This document shows, one piece after another, positions 35,137-43,301 of a stretch of 64,000 bases of DNA (its first letter is position 1; the number at the start of each line of letters is the position of its first letter). The stretch spans positions 26,558 to 90,557 of the forward strand of contig DATJTX010000026.1 in assembly GCA_035502855.1 (NCBI GenBank). Reading direction: 5' to 3'. The notes under the pieces were generated by a model. That model searched no databases. It was not told the DNA's origin and saw only the letters and a program-made list of their open reading frames with translations. The translations under genes were made by a program, and so were the position numbers. This DNA comes from Candidatus Baltobacteraceae bacterium (lineage in GTDB: Bacteria > Vulcanimicrobiota > Vulcanimicrobiia > Vulcanimicrobiales > Vulcanimicrobiaceae).

Positions 35137-36659
35137 CGTCTTCGTCGCGCGCCGCCGCGATCATGGTGCTGGGAACCGCCTCACACGCGGGCAAGTCCGT
35201 GATCGCGACCGCGCTCTGCCGCATCTTCGCGCGAAGGGGCATGCGCGTGGCCCCGTTCAAGGCGCAAAATATGTCGCTCAACTCGGCGGCCACGCCCGAT
35301 GGACTCGAAATCGGGCGTGCGCAAGCACTGCAGGCGGAGGCCGCCGGCCTCGCGCCGCGCACCGACATGAACCCGATCTTGCTCAAGCCGATGTCCAACG
35401 CCGGCTCGCAGGCGGTGGTGAACGGACGTGTTTTCGGGGTGTTGGACGCGCGGGACTTCACCGGTGAGCGCAAGCGCGTCTTTTGGCCACACGTCGTCGG
35501 TGCCTATGAGCGGCTCGCGGCGGAGTTCGAGTTGATCGTGATCGAAGGGGCAGGTTCTCCGGCGGAGATCAACCTGCGCGCGAGCGACATCGTGAACATG
35601 CCGGTCGCGCACCTGGCGGATGCGCGTTGCATGCTCGTTGCCGACATCGATCGCGGCGGAGCATTTGCCGCGGTCGCGGGGACGGTGGATCTGCTCGACT
35701 CGGCCGATCGCGCACGGGTCGCGGGTTACGTCTTCAATAAGTTTCGCGGCAACGCGTCGCTGCTGAACACCGGCATCGCGGCGCTTTTCGAACGCTCGGG
35801 CATTCCGTGCCTTGGCATCGTGCCCGCTCTTGACATGACCGGTCTCGATGAGGAAGACGGCGTGACCGTCGAACGCCGGCGCGAGCGCGGGTGGGATGAA
35901 GCCGGCGATCGGCTGCGCATCGCGGTCGTAGCGTTGCCGCATATCGCAAACTTCACCGACTTCGACGCGCTGGAAGAAGAGCCGTCGGTCGATCTGATGT
36001 ACACACGAAATTCCTGCGCGATCGCTAGCGCCGACGTCGTGATTCTTCCCGGAACGAAGGATACGATCGGCGATCTACGGTGGATGCGTGAGCGAGAGCT
36101 CGATCGCGCGGTCGCTGCACGAGCATCGCGCGCGGGCGGAATCGCGATCGGCATCTGCGGCGGCATGCAGATGCTGGGCATCTCGATCGACGACCCGCTG
36201 CGGGTCGAGTCCGGGGGAAGCTGCGCGGGTCTGGGACTGCTCGACCTGCGTTCGCGCTTTGCGGCTGAAAAAACGACGATCTGTGTACGCGGGGAGTCGA
36301 CCGCCTTCGGAACGCGGGTCGCGATCGACGGTTACGAGATTCACGTCGGGGTCACCGAATACGGCGCAGGTGCGGCACCGTTTGCGCAGCTGCGCTGCGG
36401 TGATGACGGAACGCATCGCAACGGTGCCCTCGCCTTGGGTGGCCGCATCCTCGGGACCTACGTGCATGGGCTCTTCGCCCCCGACGAGCCGCGCCACGCG
36501 TTTATCGCGTGGGCGCGGGCGTTGTGCGGCCGCGCGCCCGCGGCGCACCTCGAGGCCGTGCAGGCGCGACGGCACGCGCGGATCGACGCGCTTGCCGACG
36601 CCGTGGAAGCGGCGCTCGACCTGGGGGCGCTGCTGCCCGCGGAAACACTCGCTCGGTGA
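35130..36659 (+). CDS. cobQ: Cobyric acid synthase
   Basis: A 509-residue enzyme that amidates adenosylcobyrinic a,c-diamide four times using glutamine. The N-terminal synthetase part has GTASHAGKSV, KAQNMSLNSA, LKPMSNAGSQAV, EGAGSPAEINL and ADIDRGGAFA. The C-terminal glutamine amidotransferase part has GICGGMQML with the nucleophilic Cys, then YEIHVG and GTYVHGLF. ATG 35130 overlaps the adenosyltransferase stop; GTG 35118 is an alternative start. Confidence 0.95.
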   Translation: MVASSSRAAAIMVLGTASHAGKSVIATALCRIFARRGMRVAPFKAQNMSLNSAATPDGLEIGRAQALQAEAAGLAPRTDMNPILLKPMSNAGSQAVVNGRVFGVLDARDFTGERKRVFWPHVVGAYERLAAEFELIVIEGAGSPAEINLRASDIVNMPVAHLADARCMLVADIDRGGAFAAVAGTVDLLDSADRARVAGYVFNKFRGNASLLNTGIAALFERSGIPCLGIVPALDMTGLDEEDGVTVERRRERGWDEAGDRLRIAVVALPHIANFTDFDALEEEPSVDLMYTRNSCAIASADVVILPGTKDTIGDLRWMRERELDRAVAARASRAGGIAIGICGGMQMLGISIDDPLRVESGGSCAGLGLLDLRSRFAAEKTTICVRGESTAFGTRVAIDGYEIHVGVTEYGAGAAPFAQLRCGDDGTHRNGALALGGRILGTYVHGLFAPDEPRHAFIAWARALCGRAPAAHLEAVQARRHARIDALADAVEAALDLGALLPAETLAR

Positions 36660-37576
36660 AACGCGCTTCGACGATCGCGTATGCCGGACTGCTCGATCTC
36701 CTCGCCGGCGACCCGCTCGCGCTTCCGCATCCGGTCGCTGCGATCGGCGCGGCCGTGCGTTTCGCCGAACCGCGGGCCCGAAGACGAATGCGCGACGAGC
36801 GTTTCGCCGGAGCGGTGGTCACGCTGGCGATCGTCGGCGCGGCGGCGGCTGCCGGCGCGATCCTCGAACGTGCGCCGCTTGCGTTGCGTGCGCTCGCGGC
36901 AGCCAGCACGCTCGCCTGCGGTAGTCTGCTCGATCATGCAGCTGCCGTGCGCGATGCGCTGGAGAGCGGTGACGTCGATGCGGCGCGCAGGGCGGTTTCG
37001 CGGATCGTCGGCCGGGACGTTGCGGATCTGACCGGCCCACAGATCGCGCGCGCGGCGATCGAGGCGTTGGCCGAGAGCACGTGCGATGGGGTCGTCGCGC
37101 CGCTGCTTTTTTTGGCTGCGTTCGGTCTGCCGGGCGCGTTCGCGTATAAAGCGATCAATACGCTCGACTCGCTGATCGGACACATCGAACCACCCTACCG
37201 TCGCTTCGGCGAGGCGGCGGCGCGCCTCGACGATTTGGCGAACCTGCTTCCCGCTCGCGTCAGCGCGGCGCTGATCTCGCTGGCCGCATTGCTCGGCGGC
37301 GGCAACGCGCGTGCTGCGCTTGGGCTCGCGCTTCGCGACGGTCTGCGTCATCGCAGCCCGAACGCAGGGGTCAGCGAAGCGGCCATGGCCGGGGCATTGG
37401 GTGTCCGGCTCGGCGGACGATCGAGCTACGATGGGATACCGCACGACGCGCCGGTCATCGGCGCGGAATACGAGCCGCCATCCGTCCGCGACGTGCGGCG
37501 CGCGATGCAGATCGTATTCATCGCCGGCTTGCTGAGTATCGTCATCACCGCGCTGCCGGTACGAGACCGCCGATGA
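36656..37576 (+). CDS. cbiB: Adenosylcobinamide-phosphate synthase
   Basis: A 306-residue integral membrane protein (CbiB, called CobD in aerobic-pathway naming). It has DLLAGDPLALPHPVAAIG at the N-terminus, ALAESTCDGVVAPLL and YKAINTLDSLIGH in the middle, LDDLANLLPAR and RSPNAGVSEAAMAGALGVRLGG towards the end, in the family order. It joins aminopropanol phosphate to adenosylcobyric acid. GTG 36656 overlaps the cobQ stop as GTGA. Confidence 0.95.
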   Translation: MKRASTIAYAGLLDLLAGDPLALPHPVAAIGAAVRFAEPRARRRMRDERFAGAVVTLAIVGAAAAAGAILERAPLALRALAAASTLACGSLLDHAAAVRDALESGDVDAARRAVSRIVGRDVADLTGPQIARAAIEALAESTCDGVVAPLLFLAAFGLPGAFAYKAINTLDSLIGHIEPPYRRFGEAAARLDDLANLLPARVSAALISLAALLGGGNARAALGLALRDGLRHRSPNAGVSEAAMAGALGVRLGGRSSYDGIPHDAPVIGAEYEPPSVRDVRRAMQIVFIAGLLSIVITALPVRDRR

Positions 37577-38661
37577 GCGTGGTGCACGGCGGCGATCTGC
37601 ATGCGGTTGCGCGGCGGCACGGCGTCGACGCGGCGACGCTCGTCGATTTCAGCGCGAACATCGCGCCCGATGGACCGCCGCCCGGTGTAACTCGCGTACT
37701 TGCGCAGGCCGCGATTGCGCCGCGAATGCTCGCGCCGTATCCTTCTCGGTCGTACGCGCCGCTGCGCGCGCAGATCGCCTCGGCACTCGAGGTCGGACCG
37801 GAGGCGGTCGTATTGGGGCACGGCAGCGCGGCACTGATCGATATCGCCGTGCGTACCGCCGGCGCCTCCGAGTGGCTCGTTCCCGTTCCCGCCTTCAGCG
37901 AGTACGAGCGCGCACTGCGCGCCGCCGGCGCCCGCCTGGTACCTTTCAGCTTGCCTGCGAACCTGGAACTCGACGTTGCCGAGTTCACCCGATCGTTGCA
38001 GGCGCGTCCGCGAGCCGGCGCCCTGGTCAATACGCCGCACAATCCCTCGGGATCGGCGCTGCAGCGCGGCGAAGCGCTCGCCCTGCTCCGCAATTGCCGG
38101 GAAATGCAGCGTCCACTCGTCGTCGACGAGGCGTTTGTCGAGTACGCGCCCGAGCGTTCGATCGTACGCGACGCGGTTTGCTCTGGGCATGCGATCGTGC
38201 TGCGCTCGCTGACCAAGTTCTACGCCCTCGCGGGCGTGCGTATCGGGTACGCGCTCGCGCATCCCGATCTCGCGCACGCCATGCGCGAGCGCTCGCCATC
38301 CTGGCCGGTCGGAACACTGGACGAAGCGATTGCGCTCGAGGCGCTGCGCGACGAGCGCTACGCGGTACGGACGCGCGAGAACAACACGCGTGCGCGCGAG
38401 GACCTTGCGCGCGACCTGCGCGCGTTGGGACTGCGCGTCTTTCCTTCGGTCGCGAACTTCCTCCTGATCGAATTGCCGGTCGCGCCGCGGCATCTCGAGG
38501 TCGCGTTGCGCGCGTTGATCGAGGACGGAATCGTCGTGCGCGACTGCCGCAGCTATGCGGGGCTCGAGCACGGCACCGCGATCCGTGTTGCCGTGCTCGA
38601 TCGAGCGCAAAATCAGCGGCTCGTCAATTCGATCGCAAAGGTGCGTCCCGGCATCGGATAG
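37573..38661 (+). CDS. cobD: Threonine-phosphate decarboxylase (aminotransferase fold)
   Basis: A 362-residue fold-type I PLP enzyme. It opens with HGGDLHAVARRHG and DFSANIAPDGPPP, typical of the CobD/CobC decarboxylases that make (R)-1-amino-2-propanol phosphate for CbiB. Further motifs are NTPHNPSG, VVDEAFVEYAP and the PLP lysine in SLTKFYALAGVRIGY. It overlaps cbiB by ATGA and the convergent btuB by 49 bases. Confidence 0.92.
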   Translation: MSVVHGGDLHAVARRHGVDAATLVDFSANIAPDGPPPGVTRVLAQAAIAPRMLAPYPSRSYAPLRAQIASALEVGPEAVVLGHGSAALIDIAVRTAGASEWLVPVPAFSEYERALRAAGARLVPFSLPANLELDVAEFTRSLQARPRAGALVNTPHNPSGSALQRGEALALLRNCREMQRPLVVDEAFVEYAPERSIVRDAVCSGHAIVLRSLTKFYALAGVRIGYALAHPDLAHAMRERSPSWPVGTLDEAIALEALRDERYAVRTRENNTRAREDLARDLRALGLRVFPSVANFLLIELPVAPRHLEVALRALIEDGIVVRDCRSYAGLEHGTAIRVAVLDRAQNQRLVNSIAKVRPGIG

Positions 38662-40544
38662 CCCCAGACCGCCGCGTACCGTTCGTTACCCAAATTGTAG
38701 CCGCGCAGCGTGAGCAGCACGTGACCCGAAACGCGCAGGCTCGTGTAGCCGGTAAGGTCGCTGTACGCCGCCGGCTGGTAGAAGAGCGGCTGCGTCGGAT
38801 CGAGCGCTCCCTGCGGGCCCACCGACTGCTCGGTGATCCCGGCTGCGTGGACGAACGCCTGCGGGCCGCCGGAGTATCGCAATCCGAGCGTTATATTGAA
38901 GACCGGGTAGCTCAGCGTCGGATAATCCGGCAGGCGCGTCCGCGCATCGAGATCTTGCGCCAAACAGAGATCGGTCGCGCTGAGCACTGCCGTGATCCCG
39001 TGCGCCGGCAGGGTCTGCGCGTCCAAGGTGAGTCCCGCGATATGGGCGTGGTCGACGTTCTGCGGCGCATAGACCGGGAACGTGCCCGGCGGCGCGGTGA
39101 CCGGATTGCAGTACTCGAGGCACGTCGGCACGATCAGGTCGCGCGTGGCGTTGTCGAACCATCCCAGTGAGATGCCGCCAAGTACGCGGTCGTCGCTCAA
39201 TGTAACGTCGCCGACTTTCGCACGCTCGGGCTGCAGGAGCCCGAAGCCTTGCACCACCGATCCATAATTCGGATAGTACAGCTCGGTCGCGTTGGGGGCG
39301 CGGAACGCGGTGGCGGCGTTGACCTTGAACGTGAGGGCGTTGGAGAGATTTGCGCGCCAGCCGACCGAGGGCGAGAACTCTCCGCCGAGTGCGCCGTCGC
39401 GTTCGCCGCGAACGCCCGCATAGAATTCATCGCGCGTGCCGATCCAGGTTTGCTGAACGTACGCCGCGCTCTGAGCCAGGGCCGCGCCGATGACCGGGTC
39501 GCCGTTGCCGTCGTTGACCTGGACGATGCCGCGCGAAAGATCGATGCCGTAGATGGTGCGCTCGCCCCCGCCGGTGACGACGTCGCGGAGGCTCACTCCG
39601 CTTCGCATTTCGGTATCGAGCGACGGCGAAAGTTGAAAGCAGTACGCATCCGTGGCGGCGTCGCAGTCGAACGTGACTTGCTGACTCGAACCCTCGAAAC
39701 TCGCGCTTACGTTCGAGCGCGCGCGGCGCGTCGAGAGGGTCAGGACGCCGTCGTCGTTGACGTCGTGCTCGCGGCTGGTCGGCGAGTAATCAGGAAACAA
39801 ACCGGTCGCGCCCAAGTCGTCGCTCGCCGCCGAGGCGTGGAAGGCGAGCGCGAACGCGCCGAGCGTGCGTTCGAGGCCGTAGCGCGCGGTCGTCGCCTCG
39901 TAGTCGCTGTCATTGCGCGTGGCGGGATTCGCGGCGCCGCCGGTCGAGCTCTCGGGCAGGGCGTAGGCGTTGTTCGCGACGATGCGTTCGAAGCCGAAGC
40001 CCGCGTCCTCGACCTCGAGCTCGCGATCGTCGAAGGTGCCGTAGCGCAGTGTCGCGCTCGGCGGCGCGTGCTGCGCGTCGGTAATGACGTTGATGATGCC
40101 GCCGATTGCGCCCGTACCGTAGAGCGTCGATCCGCCGCCCTCGACGACCTCGATGCGCTCGACGCCGACGGTCGACATCGTCCCGAGCGCAACCGAGTCG
40201 GCGAGCCCCCCCGGCGCGGGCGCGCCGTCGATGAGCACCAGGACCTCGGTCGAATCGCTGCCGCGGATACCGTAGTCGACCGACGCGCCGATCGGGCCGT
40301 AGTTCAAGATTTGCACGCCGGGAACGTCCGCCAGCGCATCGGCGACGGTGCGGTAGCCGTTGCGCGCAATATCGGCTGCGCTGACGACGTAGGTCGTGCG
40401 CACGCTGTTGCCCAGTGTTTCGTCGGTACGATCCGCGGTAACGACGTGCGCGATCTGCGGCAGCGCCGATGGCGTCGGGGATGGAGAAGGAGAGAACGGA
40501 ATGACGGCTGCGGCGAGCGCGCGCAGCGCGAGAAGCGGGAACAT
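38613..40544 (-). CDS. btuB: TonB-dependent outer-membrane receptor, BtuB-like
   Basis: A 643-residue receptor with signal peptide, a plug domain (DALADVPGVQILNYGPIG, GIRGSDSTEVLVLIDGAP, ERIEVVEGGGSTLYGTGAIGG, each read in part) and a C-terminal beta barrel ending in aromatic-rich strands. ATG 40544 has AAGGAAGG upstream and lies below a minus-strand cobalamin riboswitch, which identifies the cargo as cobalamin or another corrinoid. The C-terminal residue pattern (FAIELTSR) is slightly unusual for ending on Arg rather than an aromatic. Confidence 0.9.
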   Translation of the reverse strand: MFPLLALRALAAAVIPFSPSPSPTPSALPQIAHVVTADRTDETLGNSVRTTYVVSAADIARNGYRTVADALADVPGVQILNYGPIGASVDYGIRGSDSTEVLVLIDGAPAPGGLADSVALGTMSTVGVERIEVVEGGGSTLYGTGAIGGIINVITDAQHAPPSATLRYGTFDDRELEVEDAGFGFERIVANNAYALPESSTGGAANPATRNDSDYEATTARYGLERTLGAFALAFHASAASDDLGATGLFPDYSPTSREHDVNDDGVLTLSTRRARSNVSASFEGSSQQVTFDCDAATDAYCFQLSPSLDTEMRSGVSLRDVVTGGGERTIYGIDLSRGIVQVNDGNGDPVIGAALAQSAAYVQQTWIGTRDEFYAGVRGERDGALGGEFSPSVGWRANLSNALTFKVNAATAFRAPNATELYYPNYGSVVQGFGLLQPERAKVGDVTLSDDRVLGGISLGWFDNATRDLIVPTCLEYCNPVTAPPGTFPVYAPQNVDHAHIAGLTLDAQTLPAHGITAVLSATDLCLAQDLDARTRLPDYPTLSYPVFNITLGLRYSGGPQAFVHAAGITEQSVGPQGALDPTQPLFYQPAAYSDLTGYTSLRVSGHVLLTLRGYNLGNERYAAVWGYPMPGRTFAIELTSR

Positions 40545-40584
40545 GGCAAGCCTTCCTTTTCGCGAGGAATGGGTGATGCAGCGG

Positions 40585-40800
40585 CTTGCAGCGGTATCCT
40601 GACTTGCGGATCGTAGCGATTGCTCCGTGCCTTCCCACCGCTTTAGCGGGCAAAGCGTTAGCTTTGACCGATAAAGCTGCAGTGGCGGCGAAGCGGCTCC
40701 CCGCATACAGTGGCGCGACCGTGCCGGCATCTCACCGGCTTCCCGCGCGGCAAACCTGGATCGCGGATATTGGAGAGGCGGGTGGCGTTACCTGCCGCGA
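40585..40800 (-). promoter_or_regulatory. Cobalamin riboswitch upstream of btuB
   Basis: On the minus strand the order is GGGAAGCCGGTGAGATGCCG, CACGGTCGCGCCACTGTATG, GCCGCCACTG, a long peripheral hairpin, GGTGGGAAGGCACGG, and CCGCAAGTCAGGATACC. This is the cobalamin aptamer in full. About 40 bases separate it from the btuB start, containing the Shine-Dalgarno. The hairpin between GCCACTG and GGGAAGG consists of a dispersed repeat. Its 5' end lies close to the divergent btuF start. Confidence 0.93.
40637..40680 (-). repeat. GTCAAAGCT-type repeat inside the btuB riboswitch
   Basis: On the minus strand it reads TTTATCGGTCAAAGCTAACG then CTTTGCCCGCTAAAGC. The same unit occurs in tandem at 62291-62513. 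It forms the peripheral hairpin of the aptamer without touching conserved core bases. Confidence 0.65.
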
Positions 40801-40810
40801 AGGGAGCCTG

Positions 40811-41632
40811 GTGCTCCTGCACCTCCTGCTTGCGCTACGTATCGTTACGCTCACGCCGGCCCTGGCCGAAGACGTCGCCGCGATCGGCGCGCGCGCGCAG
40901 CTCGTCGGTGTCTCGGAATTTTCGGATGACGTACCGAACGCGGCCACCTTGCCGCGCGTCGCCGATTTTACGAGCGTCGACGCGGAGCGGATCATCGCCC
41001 TTCATCCCGATCTCGTCGTCGGCATTCCCTCGCAGTCGCGGCTCGTCGCGCCTTTGCGGCGCCTTGGAATCCGCGTCGTCTTGATCGCCGACAACACGTA
41101 CGACGACATCTTCATCGATCTGCGGACGCTCGGCGCGTTGACCGGTCACGCGGCAGGGGCTCGAGCGGAGGTCGCGCGGCTGCAGGCGCAGACGGCGCGT
41201 CTTCGCGCCGGTGTGATTCGGCGCACGTATCGTCCATCGGTTTTCGTCGCCGTCGGAGCAAGTCCGATTTGGACCGTGGGTCCGTCGTCGTACATCGCAA
41301 AGTTGATCGAGCTTGCCGGCGGAGAGGACGCGGCCGGCGACCTGCGCGCGCCGTGGGGCCAATATAGCGGCGAGGCGCTCCTGCGCGTGCAGCCTGACGC
41401 GATCGTTTCCGATTCCGACGCGGGCCTGATCGCGGTCGAAGACCGCGAGCCGTGGCGGAGCTTGCGCGCGGTGCGCGAAGGACATGTGTTCGTCATCACG
41501 GATCGGCGCGTAGACAACGCGTTCTTCCGTCCCGGACCACACTACAATGAGGGACTCCGCTGGCTGATCGAACGATTGTCGTCGCTGTCGACACCCACGA
41601 CCCCGAGCGACCGCTCGACCCCGAACTGGTAG
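40811..41632 (+). CDS. btuF: Cobalamin ABC transporter substrate-binding protein, BtuF-like
   Basis: A 273-residue periplasmic-binding fold with RIVTLTPALAEDVAAIGARA, VADFTSVDAERIIALHPDLVV, LIADNTYDDIF and GPHYNEGLRWL, written here in parts. GTG 40811 has GAAGGGAG in front. Only nine residues (VLLHLLLAL) precede the conserved mature domain, so a classical signal peptide is not apparent. It is divergent from btuB and would work with the BtuCD genes at 32.1-33.9 kb. The downstream hflX overlaps its 3' end. Confidence 0.87.
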   Translation: MLLHLLLALRIVTLTPALAEDVAAIGARAQLVGVSEFSDDVPNAATLPRVADFTSVDAERIIALHPDLVVGIPSQSRLVAPLRRLGIRVVLIADNTYDDIFIDLRTLGALTGHAAGARAEVARLQAQTARLRAGVIRRTYRPSVFVAVGASPIWTVGPSSYIAKLIELAGGEDAAGDLRAPWGQYSGEALLRVQPDAIVSDSDAGLIAVEDREPWRSLRAVREGHVFVITDRRVDNAFFRPGPHYNEGLRWLIERLSSLSTPTTPSDRSTPNW

Positions 41633-42621
41633 AACTCGAAGCGCTGGCCGAAGCGGCCGGCGCGCTGATCGTCGCGCGCGTCGTGCAGCGCCGCGACCAT
41701 CTCGATCCCGCGACGTTGATCGGCAGCGGAAAAGCCCGCGAGATCGCGGATCTGGTGGTGGAACTCGACGCCGCACTCGTGCTCGTGCTCAACGATCTGC
41801 GCCCCCGTCAGCGCAAGAACCTGGAAAAGGTCATTCCGGTGCCGATCGCCGATCGCACGATGCTGATTCTCGACGTCTTTGCCCGTCATGCGCGCAGCCG
41901 CGAGGGGAAGCTGCAGGTCGAGCTCGCGCAGTTGCGGTATCGGCAATCGAATCTCATCGGCGTCGGCGCCGATCTCTCGCGACTCGGCGGCGGAATCGGC
42001 ACGCGCGGTCCCGGTGAAACGAAACTCGAAGTAGATCGCCGGCGGATTCAGAGCCGCATCAGCGTGCTGCGGCGCCAGCTCGAGGACGTACGGCGGCAGC
42101 GCGGCACGCGGCGCGGCGCACCGCGTCGCGAGCCGCTGGTCGCGCTCGTGGGATACACGAACGTCGGCAAATCCTCGCTGCTCAACGCGCTGGCGCGAAG
42201 CGACGTGCACGTGGCCGATCAGCCCTTTGCGACGCTCGACCCGACGGTGCGGCGCGTGTACTTGGCACCCGAAAAATACGTTCGCGTAGCCGACACCGTC
42301 GGCTTCATCACCGATCTTCCCAAGGATCTGGTCAACGCGTTTCGCGCCACGCTGGAGGAACTGCGCGAGGCCGACCTGCTGGTGCACGTGCTCGACGCCT
42401 CCAATCCCGACTGGCCGCGTCAGCGCGTCGCGGTGGAGTCGCTCTTGCACGAACTCGAACTCGACGCCAAACCGCGTCTGCTCGTCTTCAATAAAATCGA
42501 TGCTGTTTGTCATCCCGAGCGTAGCAGCGAAGCTGCGGAGTCGAGGGAAGCGATTCCACTCAGTGCAAAGACCGGAGCCGGACTCGATACGCTGCGGGCG
42601 AGAATTGCGCAATGCGCCTGA
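41560..42621 (+). CDS. hflX: GTPase HflX, probable CTG start
   Basis: A ribosome-associated GTPase. The N-terminal HflX domain (VAVDTHDPERPLDPELVELE, HLDPATLIGSGKAREIADLV), the helical SREGKLQVELAQLRY and GGIGTRGPGETKLEVDRR, then the G domain: GYTNVGKSSLLN, DTVGFITDLP and NKID. In-frame stop TGA 41548 is followed by no ATG, GTG or TTG until GTG 41683, which would remove about 40 conserved residues. CTG 41560 has GAGGGA five bases upstream and is the best start. A dispersed repeat is inserted in frame after NKID. Confidence 0.88.
   Translation: MADRTIVVAVDTHDPERPLDPELVELEALAEAAGALIVARVVQRRDHLDPATLIGSGKAREIADLVVELDAALVLVLNDLRPRQRKNLEKVIPVPIADRTMLILDVFARHARSREGKLQVELAQLRYRQSNLIGVGADLSRLGGGIGTRGPGETKLEVDRRRIQSRISVLRRQLEDVRRQRGTRRGAPRREPLVALVGYTNVGKSSLLNALARSDVHVADQPFATLDPTVRRVYLAPEKYVRVADTVGFITDLPKDLVNAFRATLEELREADLLVHVLDASNPDWPRQRVAVESLLHELELDAKPRLLVFNKIDAVCHPERSSEAAESREAIPLSAKTGAGLDTLRARIAQCA
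42508..42550. repeat. Dispersed repeat inserted in frame in hflX
   Basis: TGTCATCCCGAGCGTAGC to GGAGTCGAGGGAAG. It encodes CHPERSSEAAESREA between the NKID motif and the SAKTG motif of the GTPase domain. Confidence 0.75.
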
Positions 42622-43301
42622 CCGCGCTGGCGGCCGTGCTCGTCATGCTGGCGGCGTGTTCGCCGCGATATCCGGACGACCGCCGGGTCGCGCTGGTGCG
42701 GGCGATGACGCCGTCGGTCGTGTTGCTGACGATGCGGATTCCGCCGGAGAAAAAGGCAGACGGTTACGACGAGGCCTACGGCACCGGCTTCGTCGTCGCG
42801 AGCGGAACGTGGGGAAGCGACATTCTCACCGTTGAACACGTCGTCGACGGTGCATGGGACCTGCACGCCACGATCGGCAATCGCGAGGAGGTTCCGGCTC
42901 GCGTCGTCGCGGTCAACGACGATACCGACGTCGCGTTGGTGCGCACGCCGCGCGCGAATCTTCCGGCGCTGCACATCGGCGCCGCGGACGTGCGCAATCA
43001 AATCGGACGCGACGTCGGCTTGCTGGGGTATCCGATTCCGGATGAGTTCTCCGACGAGCAGTTGGGGTTGGCAACCTCGCTCGACAGCGGACTGCTTTCC
43101 TCGATTCGCAACGACGCGCTCGAAGTGACGTTGCAGATCGTGCCCGGAGAGAGCGGCGGTCCGGTGTTTTTGATCGATACCGGCCAGATCATCGGCCTGG
43201 CCGACTCACGCTTCGACGACGAACACTCGATCGGGTTTACGGTTCCTATCGGCGATGCACTTGCATTTTTGCACAAGGTCGATCGCGTTCACGGTTTTTG
43301 A
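42612..43301 (+). CDS. Lipoprotein trypsin-like serine protease
   Basis: A 229-residue lipoprotein (lipobox LAAC, Cys16) with a chymotrypsin-fold catalytic triad: His76 (LTVEHVVDG), Asp106 (DDTDVALVR) and Ser181 (GESGGPVF). No PDZ domain is present, so it is shorter than DegP/HtrA proteins. It starts ten bases before the hflX stop. Likely anchored in the cell envelope; the substrate is unknown. Confidence 0.88.
   Translation: MRLTALAAVLVMLAACSPRYPDDRRVALVRAMTPSVVLLTMRIPPEKKADGYDEAYGTGFVVASGTWGSDILTVEHVVDGAWDLHATIGNREEVPARVVAVNDDTDVALVRTPRANLPALHIGAADVRNQIGRDVGLLGYPIPDEFSDEQLGLATSLDSGLLSSIRNDALEVTLQIVPGESGGPVFLIDTGQIIGLADSRFDDEHSIGFTVPIGDALAFLHKVDRVHGF

Noticed and set aside
39249..40616. Open frame of about 455 codons opposite btuB
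   Set aside because: Antisense shadow of a clear TonB receptor; composition typical of a GC-rich opposite strand and no recognisable domain.
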